The notes: a model not told the origin generated them from the sequence alone. Counted from the stretch's first letter, positions 24,153 through 32,344 are shown. The stretch is DNA of 64,000 nucleotides from Bradyrhizobium sp. SZCCT0231 (GCF_018130245.1 NZ_JAFCKP010000019.1:1-64000), one strand, 5' to 3'. Made by a program: numbers and translations.

Positions 24153-25718
24153 CTATTTCAACAATGCCGTGACGAATTTGACCAGCGGGGCCTTTTCGAC
24201 CGAGCTGCGGTGACCGACGATGCCGACCTTGATCGCGCCCGCCGCATTGCCGATGAAGGCGACGTCCTCGATATTGCCGCCGGCTGCCACCAGCGGCGCC
24301 GTGATCGTCAGGAAGGCATCGCCTGCACCGACGGTGTCGACGACGGTCTTGGTGAAGGCGGGTACGCGCGCGACGCCGGTCTTCGACGAGAAGGGGTAGC
24401 AGCCGAAGGAGCCGTGCGTGATGATCATGTTGTCGCAGGCGATCTTACCGTGCAGGCCGTCCTCGATCACCGACGCGATGTCGTTGAACTTGTCGGTGGC
24501 CGCAAGGCGCGCTTCCGGTGCGTCGATGCAGACGTAGTCGGCCCGCGGATACTTCGTGATCAGGTTGTAGCCGTGATTGCCGCTGTTGCTCTGGGCGTTG
24601 ACGGCCAGGAATTTGGAGTTCGCGATCAACGTGTCGATCGTGCTGGATGCGATCATGCCGTGGCCGAAGTCGGTGACGATGACCACGTCCGCCCCGCGCA
24701 CGCGCTCCGCAGTGACGCGGTCGATCTCCTTGCGCGCGGTCTCGTCGAGCGGCGTGTCGTCCATCGTGTAAACTTCGAACAGCTTGTGCAAGTAGCCCAT
24801 CTCGACGTACCGCAACTTGCGGGTCGTCGGACGGCCCTGAACGCGGATCGGCGTGAACGTGACATTCGGGCGGACATGCGCGCGAATGAACTCTTCGGGG
24901 TGGTCGTTGCCACCGAGCGTCGTGACGATTTCGACTGATTTGCAGAAGCTTGCGACGTGATTGGCCGCAGCGATGACGCCGCCGGCAAATTGCTCGCCGT
25001 TCTTGAACTGGGTCGCGACGATGTTCTCCTTGGAGGCCTTTCCAAGCGCCGTGACATATTGGTACTCGTCGATGATGGTATCGCCGACCAGCACGACGTG
25101 CATGTCCTGGATCTTGTCGATCAGCTTCAGCAGGCGTTCGGCGCCGCCGCCTTCGCGCACCTTCTGGAGGTAGTCGCGCAGAGGGGGGTCGTAGATGTCG
25201 AAGTAGCGGTTCAGCAGTGACGACGAGCTGAAGGTCACGTCGCGCGTGAAGACGATGCGGCCGCCATGGCGCTCGACGGCCTCGCGTTCGGTGGCGATCT
25301 TGCCGGTGACGTCATCCTCGGGGTTTTCGTAGTCCGAGCCCTTCACGTAGATGTCGGGGCGGACGGTATCGAGGACCGGCTCGGCGCTGGAGGTCCGGTT
25401 GATGCCGACCCAGTCGACCGTGCCGAGCGCGGCGAGCATCTCGGCGCGCATGTTCTCCGGAAAGATCGGCCGTCCCGGGCCCTTGTTGACATATCGGTCG
25501 GCGGTGATGGTCACGATGACCACATCGGCCTCGTTGCGTGCCGCCAGGATGTGCCGGACGTGGCCGAGATGCACCAGATCGAACACGCCGTGGCAGAGCG
25601 CGACGGTCAGGCCCTTTGCCTGCGCAGCGCGCGCAATCTCGCCCAGTTCCTCGATCGTCTTGATCTTCTCGTGCGGTGCCGGATGGCCGGTCGGTTTGTC
25701 TGTCGCAGCATTGCCCAT
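24153..25718 (-). CDS. HldE-like sugar nucleotidyltransferase/PfkB kinase with swapped domains
   Basis: A 521-residue bifunctional protein. Residues ~35-165 form a cytidylyltransferase-like domain with the nucleotide motif HLGH at 50-53. Residues ~205-520 form a PfkB sugar kinase, with GGVIAAANH near 247-254 and the catalytic GAGDAF at 464-469. E. coli HldE, which phosphorylates and adenylylates heptose 7-phosphate, has the kinase first; here the order is reversed. By analogy it would make a nucleotide-activated heptose or similar sugar. An 86-bp gap separates it from the upstream epimerase gene. Confidence 0.88.
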   Translation of the reverse strand: MGNAATDKPTGHPAPHEKIKTIEELGEIARAAQAKGLTVALCHGVFDLVHLGHVRHILAARNEADVVIVTITADRYVNKGPGRPIFPENMRAEMLAALGTVDWVGINRTSSAEPVLDTVRPDIYVKGSDYENPEDDVTGKIATEREAVERHGGRIVFTRDVTFSSSSLLNRYFDIYDPPLRDYLQKVREGGGAERLLKLIDKIQDMHVVLVGDTIIDEYQYVTALGKASKENIVATQFKNGEQFAGGVIAAANHVASFCKSVEIVTTLGGNDHPEEFIRAHVRPNVTFTPIRVQGRPTTRKLRYVEMGYLHKLFEVYTMDDTPLDETARKEIDRVTAERVRGADVVIVTDFGHGMIASSTIDTLIANSKFLAVNAQSNSGNHGYNLITKYPRADYVCIDAPEARLAATDKFNDIASVIEDGLHGKIACDNMIITHGSFGCYPFSSKTGVARVPAFTKTVVDTVGAGDAFLTITAPLVAAGGNIEDVAFIGNAAGAIKVGIVGHRSSVEKAPLVKFVTALLK

Positions 25719-25804
25719 GTGGATTACCTAAAGCGCCGTGGGTCTCAGATGGCCGGCCCGGAAATGATCGGCGGGCGGCAAATCTCGGGGGTGAACGAAC
25801 CTGC

Positions 25805-26821
25805 TCAACGGCTTGCCTTCTGCGGCGTGGCGTTGTCGTCACCGAGATATTTGAACCAGTCCTTGGTGGCATCGGCGATCTTGTCCACCGTCCACAGAGG
25901 AGCGTCCTTGTACTGGTCCATCGATTTCAACATCGTCGCGACGCCGTCCTCGAACTTCACCTTCGGCGTCCATTTCAGGACCCGTTTGATCTTGGTGATG
26001 TCGGCGTAGGTGCAATCGGGCTCGCCGGGACGCTTGGGAATGTGGACCTTGTCGCCGCCGAGGAGCTCGACCAGCCGGTTGACGCTGTAGGTGTTGTCGG
26101 AACCGACGTTGAATATCTCGTGGGAGACATCGGAGCGCGCGGCGGTCACGAAGGCATCCGCGACATCGCTGACGAAGGTGAAGTCACGGGTCTGCTCGCC
26201 ATCGCCGACCACCGTGTAGGGCTTGCCTGCGAGCTTCTGCGCCATGAACACGCCGAACACGGCACCGTAGGTGCCGGTGGTGCGATGGCGCGGTCCGAAC
26301 ACGTTGAACAGGCGTAGCGCCACGGCAGGCAGCTTGTAGACCTGGCACCAGTGCATGACGCACTGCTCGCCGAGATTCTTGGTGAGTGCGTAGGGATACA
26401 TCGGCCGGATATCGGCGCTCTCCGGCGTCGGATAGACGTCCGGAATGCCGTAGCAGGATGATGACGCCGCATAGACGAAGCGACTCGCTCCCGCGTGCCG
26501 CGCCGCTTCGAGAACGTTGACCGTGCCGTCGACATTGGCGCGATGATAGGGGATCGGCGATTCGATCGAGGGAACTATGTCGGCCAGCGCGGCGAGATGG
26601 AAGACCCAATCCACACCGTGGAAATACGGTTTGATCACGTCGAGGTCGGTGACGTCCGCCCGTACGACCTTCAACTGGCTCGAACCGGCGCGCGCGGCCA
26701 GATTTTCGGCGCGTCCGATTACGAAGTTGTCGAGCGCAGTGACTTCGTGGCCGTCATCGAGCAGGCGATCGACGAGGTGACTTCCGATGAAACCGGCGCC
26801 GCCAGTAACGATGCATTTCAT
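25805..26821 (-). CDS. NAD-dependent epimerase/dehydratase (UDP-sugar epimerase type)
   Basis: A 338-residue extended SDR. TGGAGFIG (6-13) binds NAD, the catalytic region is YAASSSCYG (117-125), and Tyr144/Lys148 in YALTK complete the active site. GDGEQTRDFTFVSDVADA is the classical UDP-sugar epimerase segment near residues 205-222. The start MKCIVTGG at 26821 is chosen because it places the Rossmann strand at the N-terminus; the frame is open 15 codons further. It is the first gene of the long minus-strand operon, facing the SIS gene across a divergent promoter region. Probable 4-epimerase; substrate unproven. Confidence 0.88.
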   Translation of the reverse strand: MKCIVTGGAGFIGSHLVDRLLDDGHEVTALDNFVIGRAENLAARAGSSQLKVVRADVTDLDVIKPYFHGVDWVFHLAALADIVPSIESPIPYHRANVDGTVNVLEAARHAGASRFVYAASSSCYGIPDVYPTPESADIRPMYPYALTKNLGEQCVMHWCQVYKLPAVALRLFNVFGPRHRTTGTYGAVFGVFMAQKLAGKPYTVVGDGEQTRDFTFVSDVADAFVTAARSDVSHEIFNVGSDNTYSVNRLVELLGGDKVHIPKRPGEPDCTYADITKIKRVLKWTPKVKFEDGVATMLKSMDQYKDAPLWTVDKIADATKDWFKYLGDDNATPQKASR

Positions 26822-26962
26822 GGGGAACATCCGTGATGCGAATGCCCAGCGAAACAGGCTCGCCAATGTTGAGTGAAACCCGAAAGCCGACTACCAGCCG
26901 CTCTCAAGCTTTGCAAGTATTATACCTTTGCAATCCTTGGTAATAGCCGGTATCACCCGATC
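26822..26962. promoter_or_regulatory. divergent promoter region of the glycan cluster
   Basis: This 141-bp gap lies between the two divergent gene groups and is visibly AT-rich near its right end. A perfect minus-strand -10 hexamer TATAAT reads from 26924 to 26919, without a good -35. TTTGCAA occurs as direct copies at 26910-26916 and 26927-26933, one on each side of that hexamer, 17 bp apart, and could be an operator. On the plus strand TATTAT/TATACC could serve the SIS gene. Confidence 0.45.
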
Positions 26963-27574
26963 ATGTTGCAATCGAGCCGCCAGCCCATGCCTGCCGAGTC
27001 CGTCGATCCCGATCACAAGGCCTTCCTCGACGATTACGTGGGGCGCCTGCATCGCGCGACGGCGGTCGACGACGGTATTTTTGCCAGGATCTCCGCCACG
27101 CGCGCGTCCTGGTTGCGCACGCGTGAGCAGGGCGGCCGCGTCATCTTCATCGGTAATGGCGGCTCGGCCGGCATCGCCTCGCATCTGGCGATCGACCTGG
27201 CGAAGAACGCATCTGTGCCTGCGCTCTGTTTCAGCGATGCAAGCATGATGTCGTGCCTTGCCAACGACTACGGTTTCGAGGACTGGATCGCACATGCCGT
27301 GCGGCTGAGCGCCCGCGACGGCGACTGCCTCGTCGCGATTAGCTCGTCGGGACGTTCGAAGAACATCCTCAACGCGGTTGCGCAGGCGCGCACGATGAAG
27401 CTCGACGTGATCACGCTGTCGGGCATGAACGCGGACAATCCGTTGCGCAATCTCGGCGACGTCAATTTCTGGGTGGACAGCCGCAGCTACAACATTGTCG
27501 AGACCACGCACCAGTTCTGGATGATGGCCGCAATCGACCTCGTCATCGGTCGTGCGGAATATCCGGCGTCCTGA
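26963..27574 (+). CDS. SIS domain phosphosugar isomerase, GmhA-like
   Basis: A 203-residue SIS-fold protein related to sedoheptulose-7-phosphate isomerase (GmhA). GNGGSAG at 64-70 and SSSGRSKN at 127-134 are the two phosphosugar-binding loops. The late ETTHQFWMMAAIDL helix carries the Glu/His expected at the active site. ATG at 26963 is preferred; ATG at 26987 is also possible and the frame is open back to 26873. With the HldE-like protein and the split transketolase, it completes most of a heptose-activation route. Divergently transcribed from the large cluster; the next gene starts 12 bp on. Confidence 0.85.
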   Translation: MLQSSRQPMPAESVDPDHKAFLDDYVGRLHRATAVDDGIFARISATRASWLRTREQGGRVIFIGNGGSAGIASHLAIDLAKNASVPALCFSDASMMSCLANDYGFEDWIAHAVRLSARDGDCLVAISSSGRSKNILNAVAQARTMKLDVITLSGMNADNPLRNLGDVNFWVDSRSYNIVETTHQFWMMAAIDLVIGRAEYPAS

Positions 27575-27586
27575 GGCAGGCATCTG

Positions 27587-28603
27587 ATGCAGTCGCGTTT
27601 CAAGCATGCGGCCCTGTTTTCGGTGAAGCTGCTGCTGTCGGTCGCCGTGCTGGTCTACATTGCGCGCGGGCTCGACCTGCGCCAATTGCGAACTCATCTC
27701 GTCTCGGTCGATCCCGTCCTGTTCGTCGTCGCGCTTGCGCTGATCTTCTTTCAGACCTTCGTGCTCAACGGCCGGTGGGAGCTGATCATGCGCGCGCTCT
27801 GCGTGTCGTTGGACTGGCTCGCGGGCTGGCGAATCCTCATGATCAGCCTCTGGTTCAATCAGGTGTTGCCGTCGTCGGTCGGCGGAGACGCGGTGCGGAT
27901 GTGGCTGCTGCGCCAACGTGGCGTGCAGTGGCCGGAGGCGGTCAAGGGCGTTGCGGCGGACCGCTTCACGGCGTTGATCGGGCTCATCGTGCTGATGGCG
28001 GCCGGATTGCCGTTTCTGCTGTCCCGCGTGTCCAATCAGGCCGCGATTCTGGCCATCGGTGGGCTGACGCTGGCGGGCGTCGCCGGCACCGTGGTCCTGT
28101 TGACGCTCGACCGTCTGCCGAAACGCCTCATCGCGCTTCCTGCGATCGCGAGCTTCGTGCGCTTCGGGACATTGGTCAGGTTTCTTCTCCTGCAGTCCGA
28201 GCGCCGCGCGCTGCTGTTCGGATCGGCGCTCCTCATCCATCTCGTGACCGCGGCGGCATGTTACGCCTTGGCGCGCGGAGTCGGAGCGCAGCTCTCGATC
28301 CTGGATGCCGGCATCCTGATTCCGCCGGTGGTGCTGTTGACGGCCGTTCCGATATCGATCAGCGGCTGGGGCGTGCGTGAAGGGGCGATGGTCGCCTGCC
28401 TCGGTCTGGCGGGTGTGCCCTCCGAAGAAGCGCTGTCGGTGTCGCTTCTGTTGGGGGCCATCAGCGTGATCATCGGGCTCGTCGGCGGCGTGATCTGGCT
28501 CGCGAGTCCGGAGCGTGGCTTGTATTCGGCGGACAAGGCGGCCCAGGCGGCGGAGGAAGCTCCCGGCTACGGGCTGGGCAAGGAAGCCTCGAGCCACCCA
28601 TGA
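27587..28603 (+). CDS. lysylphosphatidylglycerol synthase TM-region family protein
   Basis: A 338-residue polytopic membrane protein of the same family as that encoded at 12149-13120. The conserved LPSSVGGDAVR turn is complete here (94-104), as are SLDWLAGWRIL (74-84) and SGWGVREGAM. It has no soluble synthase domain. The last ~30 residues are a charged cytoplasmic tail. It follows the GmhA-like gene by 12 bp and precedes a C-methyltransferase-like gene by 82 bp. Members are thought to move lipids across the inner membrane; a flippase role for a lipid-linked sugar is inference. Confidence 0.85.
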   Translation: MQSRFKHAALFSVKLLLSVAVLVYIARGLDLRQLRTHLVSVDPVLFVVALALIFFQTFVLNGRWELIMRALCVSLDWLAGWRILMISLWFNQVLPSSVGGDAVRMWLLRQRGVQWPEAVKGVAADRFTALIGLIVLMAAGLPFLLSRVSNQAAILAIGGLTLAGVAGTVVLLTLDRLPKRLIALPAIASFVRFGTLVRFLLLQSERRALLFGSALLIHLVTAAACYALARGVGAQLSILDAGILIPPVVLLTAVPISISGWGVREGAMVACLGLAGVPSEEALSVSLLLGAISVIIGLVGGVIWLASPERGLYSADKAAQAAEEAPGYGLGKEASSHP

Positions 28604-28685
28604 CCTGCTTGAGTCCATTGCCGGTCCGGTCTTCACGGGGTGTGATTATCTCACCCGCTCGCGTATCTCATTTTTCGGTTCCACG

Positions 28686-29954
28686 ATGAAAAACCTGTTC
28701 TACGTCCGCCATACCTGCCGCCTCTGTCATTCGGACAAGCAAGAGCTGGTCGTCCCGATGGCAGGCATGCCCATTGGCACGCCGAACTTCCAGGTGCCGA
28801 ACGCCAGCGTCGACGATCCCGTCTTCCGGGCTGCGGTGCCGATGGCGCTGCATCTGTGCAGGGACTGCGGCCACCTCCAGATTCTGCATGTCGGCAATCC
28901 GGAGATCCAGTACCGCAACTACGTCTATACCACCTCGCTCTCGCTAGGCCTGCGGGAGCATTTCGCGGGCTATGCCAACGACGTCGTCAGCCGCTTCGGC
29001 ATCGCGCCGGGCTCGCTGGTCGTCGAGCTCGGCAGCAACGATGGATCGCTGCTCGGCTTCTTTAAGGAACGCGGCATGCGGGTGCTGGGTGTCGACCCCG
29101 CTGTCGACATCGCGCGGCGCGCGACGGAAGCGGGGATCGAGACCATCGGTGATTTCTTCACCGATGCCATCGGGCACCGCATCCTGCAGAGTCATGGCGC
29201 GGCGAGCGTCGTGATCGCCAACAACATGATCGCCAATGTCGACAATCTCGATCCGCTGGTGATCGGGGTTCGCGACGTGCTTGCGCCGGACGGATTGTTC
29301 GTCTTCGAAACGCAGTATGGCGTCGACGTCACCGAGAAGAACCTGCTCGACACCGTCTATCATGAGCATCTGTCGTATTTTAACATCAAGCCGCTGATCC
29401 GTTTCTTTGCCCGGCTCGGCATGGAGCTGATCGACGTCCAGCACATCTGGACCAAGGGCGGCTCGATTCGCGTGACCGTGCAGCGCGCCGGCGGTGACAA
29501 GAAGCCGTCGGCGGAAGTCGCTCGTTTCGTTGCCGAAGAGGAGCGGCTCGGTGTCGATCAGCCGGCCTATTATGCGCCCTATGTGAAGAGGATCGCCGCC
29601 ATCCGCGACGAGCTGGTCGCGATGGCCGATGCCGCCCATGCGCGCGGTCAGCTGGTCGCCGGCTACGGCGTCTCGGTCGGCACCACGACCCTGCTTCCGC
29701 AGTTCGGCCTGGAGAACAAGATCGATTTCCTGGTGGACGACGACCCCAACAAGGGGAACGTGATGGCCGGCCCGGGTTACGACATTCCGATTCTGCCCCC
29801 GGCTGCCCTTTACGAGCGCAAGCCCGCGTTCGTCGTGGTCTTCGCCTGGCGCTATGTCGACCCGATCCGGGCCAAGCACGCCCGCTATTTCGCCGAAGGC
29901 GGGAAGTTCGTGGTGCCGCTGCCGGGCATTGCCATGGTTGACCGGGCCGACTGA
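28686..29954 (+). CDS. sugar C-methyltransferase-like protein with zinc-binding N-terminus
   Basis: A 422-residue protein of the NDP-sugar C-methyltransferase family. Zinc ligands are Cys11, Cys14, Cys58 and Cys61. SAM motif I is VVELGSNDG near 112-120, and the family signature YHEHLSYFN follows in the middle. The C-terminal domain has GYGVSVGTTTLL and a VDDDPNKGN stretch. Start ATG 28686 is chosen because the zinc motif begins directly after it; the frame extends upstream over the end of the flippase-like gene. It is the last gene before secE. A paralogue with the same layout is encoded at 10707-11924. Confidence 0.87.
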   Translation: MKNLFYVRHTCRLCHSDKQELVVPMAGMPIGTPNFQVPNASVDDPVFRAAVPMALHLCRDCGHLQILHVGNPEIQYRNYVYTTSLSLGLREHFAGYANDVVSRFGIAPGSLVVELGSNDGSLLGFFKERGMRVLGVDPAVDIARRATEAGIETIGDFFTDAIGHRILQSHGAASVVIANNMIANVDNLDPLVIGVRDVLAPDGLFVFETQYGVDVTEKNLLDTVYHEHLSYFNIKPLIRFFARLGMELIDVQHIWTKGGSIRVTVQRAGGDKKPSAEVARFVAEEERLGVDQPAYYAPYVKRIAAIRDELVAMADAAHARGQLVAGYGVSVGTTTLLPQFGLENKIDFLVDDDPNKGNVMAGPGYDIPILPPAALYERKPAFVVVFAWRYVDPIRAKHARYFAEGGKFVVPLPGIAMVDRAD

Positions 29955-30284
29955 CGGTGCAGGGCTGCCGCCGGCCTCCCTTAGGATGACGCCTTGCGGG
30001 CGGTGGATAACCCCTTGATCCACATGACCTCTGCACGGCCGTCCGGGGCAGGGCGGCTTGCCCGCGCGAACTCTCTATACCTTGACCTTTGGCCCCATCC
30101 GCAGTAGATACCCCGCACTCGCAGCCGGCCCGTTAGACGCGGATTTCCGGCGCGGCCTTGAAATCCCCGAACAATCGAGCCCGGTTTCCGGCTCATCCTT
30201 CGAGACAGAGGGTTGGGCCAACGGCGGCTGTTCGGATCCCTGAAATTCATTTTGCGTCTGTCGACGGACGTTGGACATCAAACG
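29955..30284 (+). other. intergenic region and secE leader
   Basis: This 330-bp stretch marks the boundary between the glycan locus and the informational genes. It holds one strong promoter candidate (30082-30110) and then about 170 bases of leader before secE. No copy of the tRNA-Trp 3' end was found here, so there is no visible attachment-site pair. No gene is supported. Confidence 0.6.
30082..30110 (+). promoter_or_regulatory. sigma-70-type promoter for secE-nusG
   Basis: TTGACC at 30082-30087 and TAGATA at 30105-30110 are separated by exactly 17 bp. Transcription would begin near 30117, leaving a leader of about 168 bases before the secE ATG. It is the only good promoter match in the gap. 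Confidence 0.6.
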
Positions 30285-30476
30285 ATGGCAGTCAGCCCGT
30301 TCAAGTTCTTGCAGGAAGTGCGTTCGGAGACTGCCAAGGTCACCTGGCCGACCCGCCGCGAGACCACGATCACCACCATCATGGTGTTCGTCATGGTCGC
30401 GGTCGCCTCGATCTTCTTCTTCGCCGCCGACCAGATCATCCGTGTCCTCATCACCTTCCTTCTGGGCATCCACTGA
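30285..30476 (+). CDS. secE: preprotein translocase subunit SecE
   Basis: A 63-residue single-pass SecE of the short alphaproteobacterial type. The cytoplasmic amphipathic helix has the conserved FLQEVRSETAKVTWPTRRET pattern, and one transmembrane helix follows at about residues 33-58. It stabilises the SecYEG channel; secY is near the end of this window. The ATG at 30285 is chosen because MAVSPFKF is the usual start of these proteins; an in-frame ATG lies 24 codons upstream. The stop shares one base with the nusG start (TGATG). Confidence 0.95.
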   Translation: MAVSPFKFLQEVRSETAKVTWPTRRETTITTIMVFVMVAVASIFFFAADQIIRVLITFLLGIH

Positions 30477-31030
30477 TGGCTACAGCAACCGCTCAAGTGT
30501 CCGACAAGCGCTGGTACATCGTCCACGCCTATTCGAATTTCGAGAAGAAGGTCGCCGAATCGATCCGTGAGCAGGCCAAGCAGCGCGGGCTCGAGGAGCT
30601 GTTCGAGCTGGTACTGGTTCCGACCGAGAAGGTCACGGAAGTGCGCCGCGGTCGCAAGATCGACGCCGAGCGCAAGTTCTTCCCGGGCTACGTGCTGGTG
30701 AAGATGAAGCTGACCGACGAGGCGTTCCATCTGATCAAGAACACGCCCAAGGTGACGGGCTTCCTCGGCGCCGAGAACAAGCCGATGCCGATCTCGGAAG
30801 CCGAGGCCATGCGCATCCTGCACCAGGTGCAGGAGGGCGTGGAGCGGCCGAAGGCGTCGGTGTCGTTCGAGATCGGCGAGAACGTGCGCGTGGCCGACGG
30901 CCCGTTCGCCTCGTTCTCGGGTGTGGTCGAGGAAATCGACGAGGCGCGCTCGCGCGTGAAGGTCGCGGTGTCGATCTTCGGCCGCGCCACGCCGGTCGAG
31001 CTGGAATTCGGTCAGGTCGAGAAGGTCTGA
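30476..31030 (+). CDS. nusG: transcription termination/antitermination protein NusG
   Basis: A 184-residue NusG. The N-terminal NGN domain begins with RWYIVHAYSNFEKKVAE, includes FFPGYVLV and binds RNA polymerase. The C-terminal KOW domain contains the GENVRVADGPFASFSGVVEEID segment and contacts Rho or ribosomal protein S10. The start at 30476 overlaps the secE stop by one base, so the two are translationally coupled. Length is normal for the family. A stable hairpin follows its stop. Confidence 0.97.
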   Translation: MATATAQVSDKRWYIVHAYSNFEKKVAESIREQAKQRGLEELFELVLVPTEKVTEVRRGRKIDAERKFFPGYVLVKMKLTDEAFHLIKNTPKVTGFLGAENKPMPISEAEAMRILHQVQEGVERPKASVSFEIGENVRVADGPFASFSGVVEEIDEARSRVKVAVSIFGRATPVELEFGQVEKV

Positions 31031-31039
31031 CCGGGTAAG

Positions 31040-31061
31040 GCGTGAGACTTCGGTCTCACGC
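31040..31061 (+). terminator. UUCG-capped hairpin after nusG
   Basis: GCGTGAGAC and GTCTCACGC pair perfectly over nine base pairs around a TTCG loop closed by C-G, the extra-stable cUUCGg tetraloop. No T-run follows, so it is more likely an RNA processing, pausing or stability element than a simple terminator. A second short palindrome GCCGGC-tct-GCCGGC lies at 31130-31144, just before rplK. Confidence 0.55.
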
Positions 31062-31160
31062 GACAAGAGGCCGTGGGAGGGAGAGGGCGGTTGCCAGCCG
31101 CATCCGACCCAGACCACGAACCTGAAACCGCCGGCTCTGCCGGCACAACAGGAGTGATAC

Positions 31161-31589
31161 ATGGCAAAGAAAGTGACCGGATACCTGAAGCTTCAGGTCC
31201 CGGCCGGTGCGGCGAATCCTTCGCCCCCGATCGGTCCCGCGCTCGGTCAGCGCGGTCTCAACATCATGGAGTTCTGCAAGGCGTTCAACGCCCAGACCCA
31301 GAAGGAAGAGAAGAACACCCCGATCCCGGTGATCATCACCATCTATGCGGACCGTTCCTTCACCTTCGAGATGAAGACGCCGCCGATGTCCTACTTCCTC
31401 AAGCAGGCTGCCAAGATCCAGTCCGGCTCGAAGGCGCCGGGCCGTGACAAGGCCGGCAAGGTGACCAAGGCGCAGGTGCGCGAGATCGCCGAGAAGAAGA
31501 TGAAGGACTTGAATTGCGACACCATCGAATCGGCCATGAAGATGGTCGAGGGCTCCGCCCGCTCGATGGGTCTGGAAGTTGCGGGGTAA
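31161..31589 (+). CDS. rplK: 50S ribosomal protein L11
   Basis: A 142-residue L11, full length for the family. It binds the GTPase-associated region of 23S rRNA, and the N-terminal proline-rich stretch [22 protein letters not shown] is present. The C-terminal RNA-binding domain ends in SARSMGLEV. Usually trimethylated by PrmA. GGAG lies 8 bp before the ATG. The L1 gene follows after 6 bp, and L1 normally represses the pair by binding its leader. Confidence 0.98.
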   Translation: MAKKVTGYLKLQVPAGAANPSPPIGPALGQRGLNIMEFCKAFNAQTQKEEKNTPIPVIITIYADRSFTFEMKTPPMSYFLKQAAKIQSGSKAPGRDKAGKVTKAQVREIAEKKMKDLNCDTIESAMKMVEGSARSMGLEVAG

Positions 31590-31595
31590 GCGGCC

Positions 31596-32288
31596 ATGGC
31601 AATCGGAAAGCGTTTGAACAAAGCCCGCGAAGGCATTGACCGCGAAAAGCTTTACCCGCTCGCGGACGCCATCAAGATGGTCAAGGAGCGCGCGAAAGCG
31701 AAGTTCGACGAGACCATCGAGGTCGCGATCAATCTCGGCGTCGATCCCCGTCACGCCGACCAGATGGTCCGCGGTGTCGTGACCCTGCCGAACGGCACCG
31801 GCCGTACGCTCCGCGTCGGCGTGTTCGCCCGCGGCGCCAAGGCCGACGAAGCCAAGGCTGCTGGCGCCGACGTCGTCGGCGCCGAGGACCTGGTCGAGAA
31901 GGTGCAGAACGGCTCGATCGATTTCGACCGCTGCATCGCCACCCCCGACATGATGCCGCTGGTCGGCCGTCTCGGTAAGGTGCTCGGCCCGCGCGGCCTG
32001 ATGCCGAACCCGAAGATCGGCACCGTCACCATGGACGTCACAGGTGCGGTGAAGGGTGCCAAGGGCGGCTCGGTCGAGTTCCGCGTCGAGAAGGCCGGCA
32101 TCCTGCAGGCCGGCGTCGGCAAGGCCTCGTTCTCCGAGGAGAAGCTGGTCGAGAACATCAAGGCTCTCGCCGACGCTGTCTCCAAGGCGAAGCCGGCCGG
32201 TTCCAAGGGCACCTACATCCAGCGCGTTGCGGTGTCCTCGACGATGGGCCCCGGCGTGAAGGTCGAGCCGGGCACCATTCTCGGCTGA
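31596..32288 (+). CDS. rplA: 50S ribosomal protein L1
   Basis: A 230-residue L1. It forms the mobile stalk at the E site and represses rplK-rplA translation. The segment [17 protein letters not shown] is the universally conserved rRNA-binding loop. The N-terminus has the usual KRLNKARE stretch. It lies 6 bp downstream of rplK. A strong hairpin follows 20 bp after its stop, so the transcript may end here before the dehydrogenase gene. Confidence 0.98.
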   Translation: MAIGKRLNKAREGIDREKLYPLADAIKMVKERAKAKFDETIEVAINLGVDPRHADQMVRGVVTLPNGTGRTLRVGVFARGAKADEAKAAGADVVGAEDLVEKVQNGSIDFDRCIATPDMMPLVGRLGKVLGPRGLMPNPKIGTVTMDVTGAVKGAKGGSVEFRVEKAGILQAGVGKASFSEEKLVENIKALADAVSKAKPAGSKGTYIQRVAVSSTMGPGVKVEPGTILG

Positions 32289-32308
32289 GATTTCGAAATG
32301 ACATGAGG

Positions 32309-32344
32309 CGAGGGGCGGAATTGGGCAACCGATTCCGCCCCTCG
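32309..32344 (+). terminator. intrinsic-terminator-like hairpin after rplA
   Basis: CGAGGGGCGGAAT and ATTCCGCCCCTCG are perfect 13-bp complements around a 10-base loop. The sequence after it (TCGTTTGTGG) has only a weak T tract, so termination may be partial. It lies between the ribosomal genes and the dehydrogenase gene. Confidence 0.7.

Noticed and set aside
26891-28636. Minus-strand open frame opposite the GmhA-like and flippase-like genes
   Set aside because: Very rich in Arg, Gln, His and Asp with no motif; the plus-strand frame is plainly real.
4538-30284. Integrative element with tRNA-Trp attachment sites
   Set aside because: No second copy of the tRNA 3' end before secE and no integrase or mobility gene in the interval.
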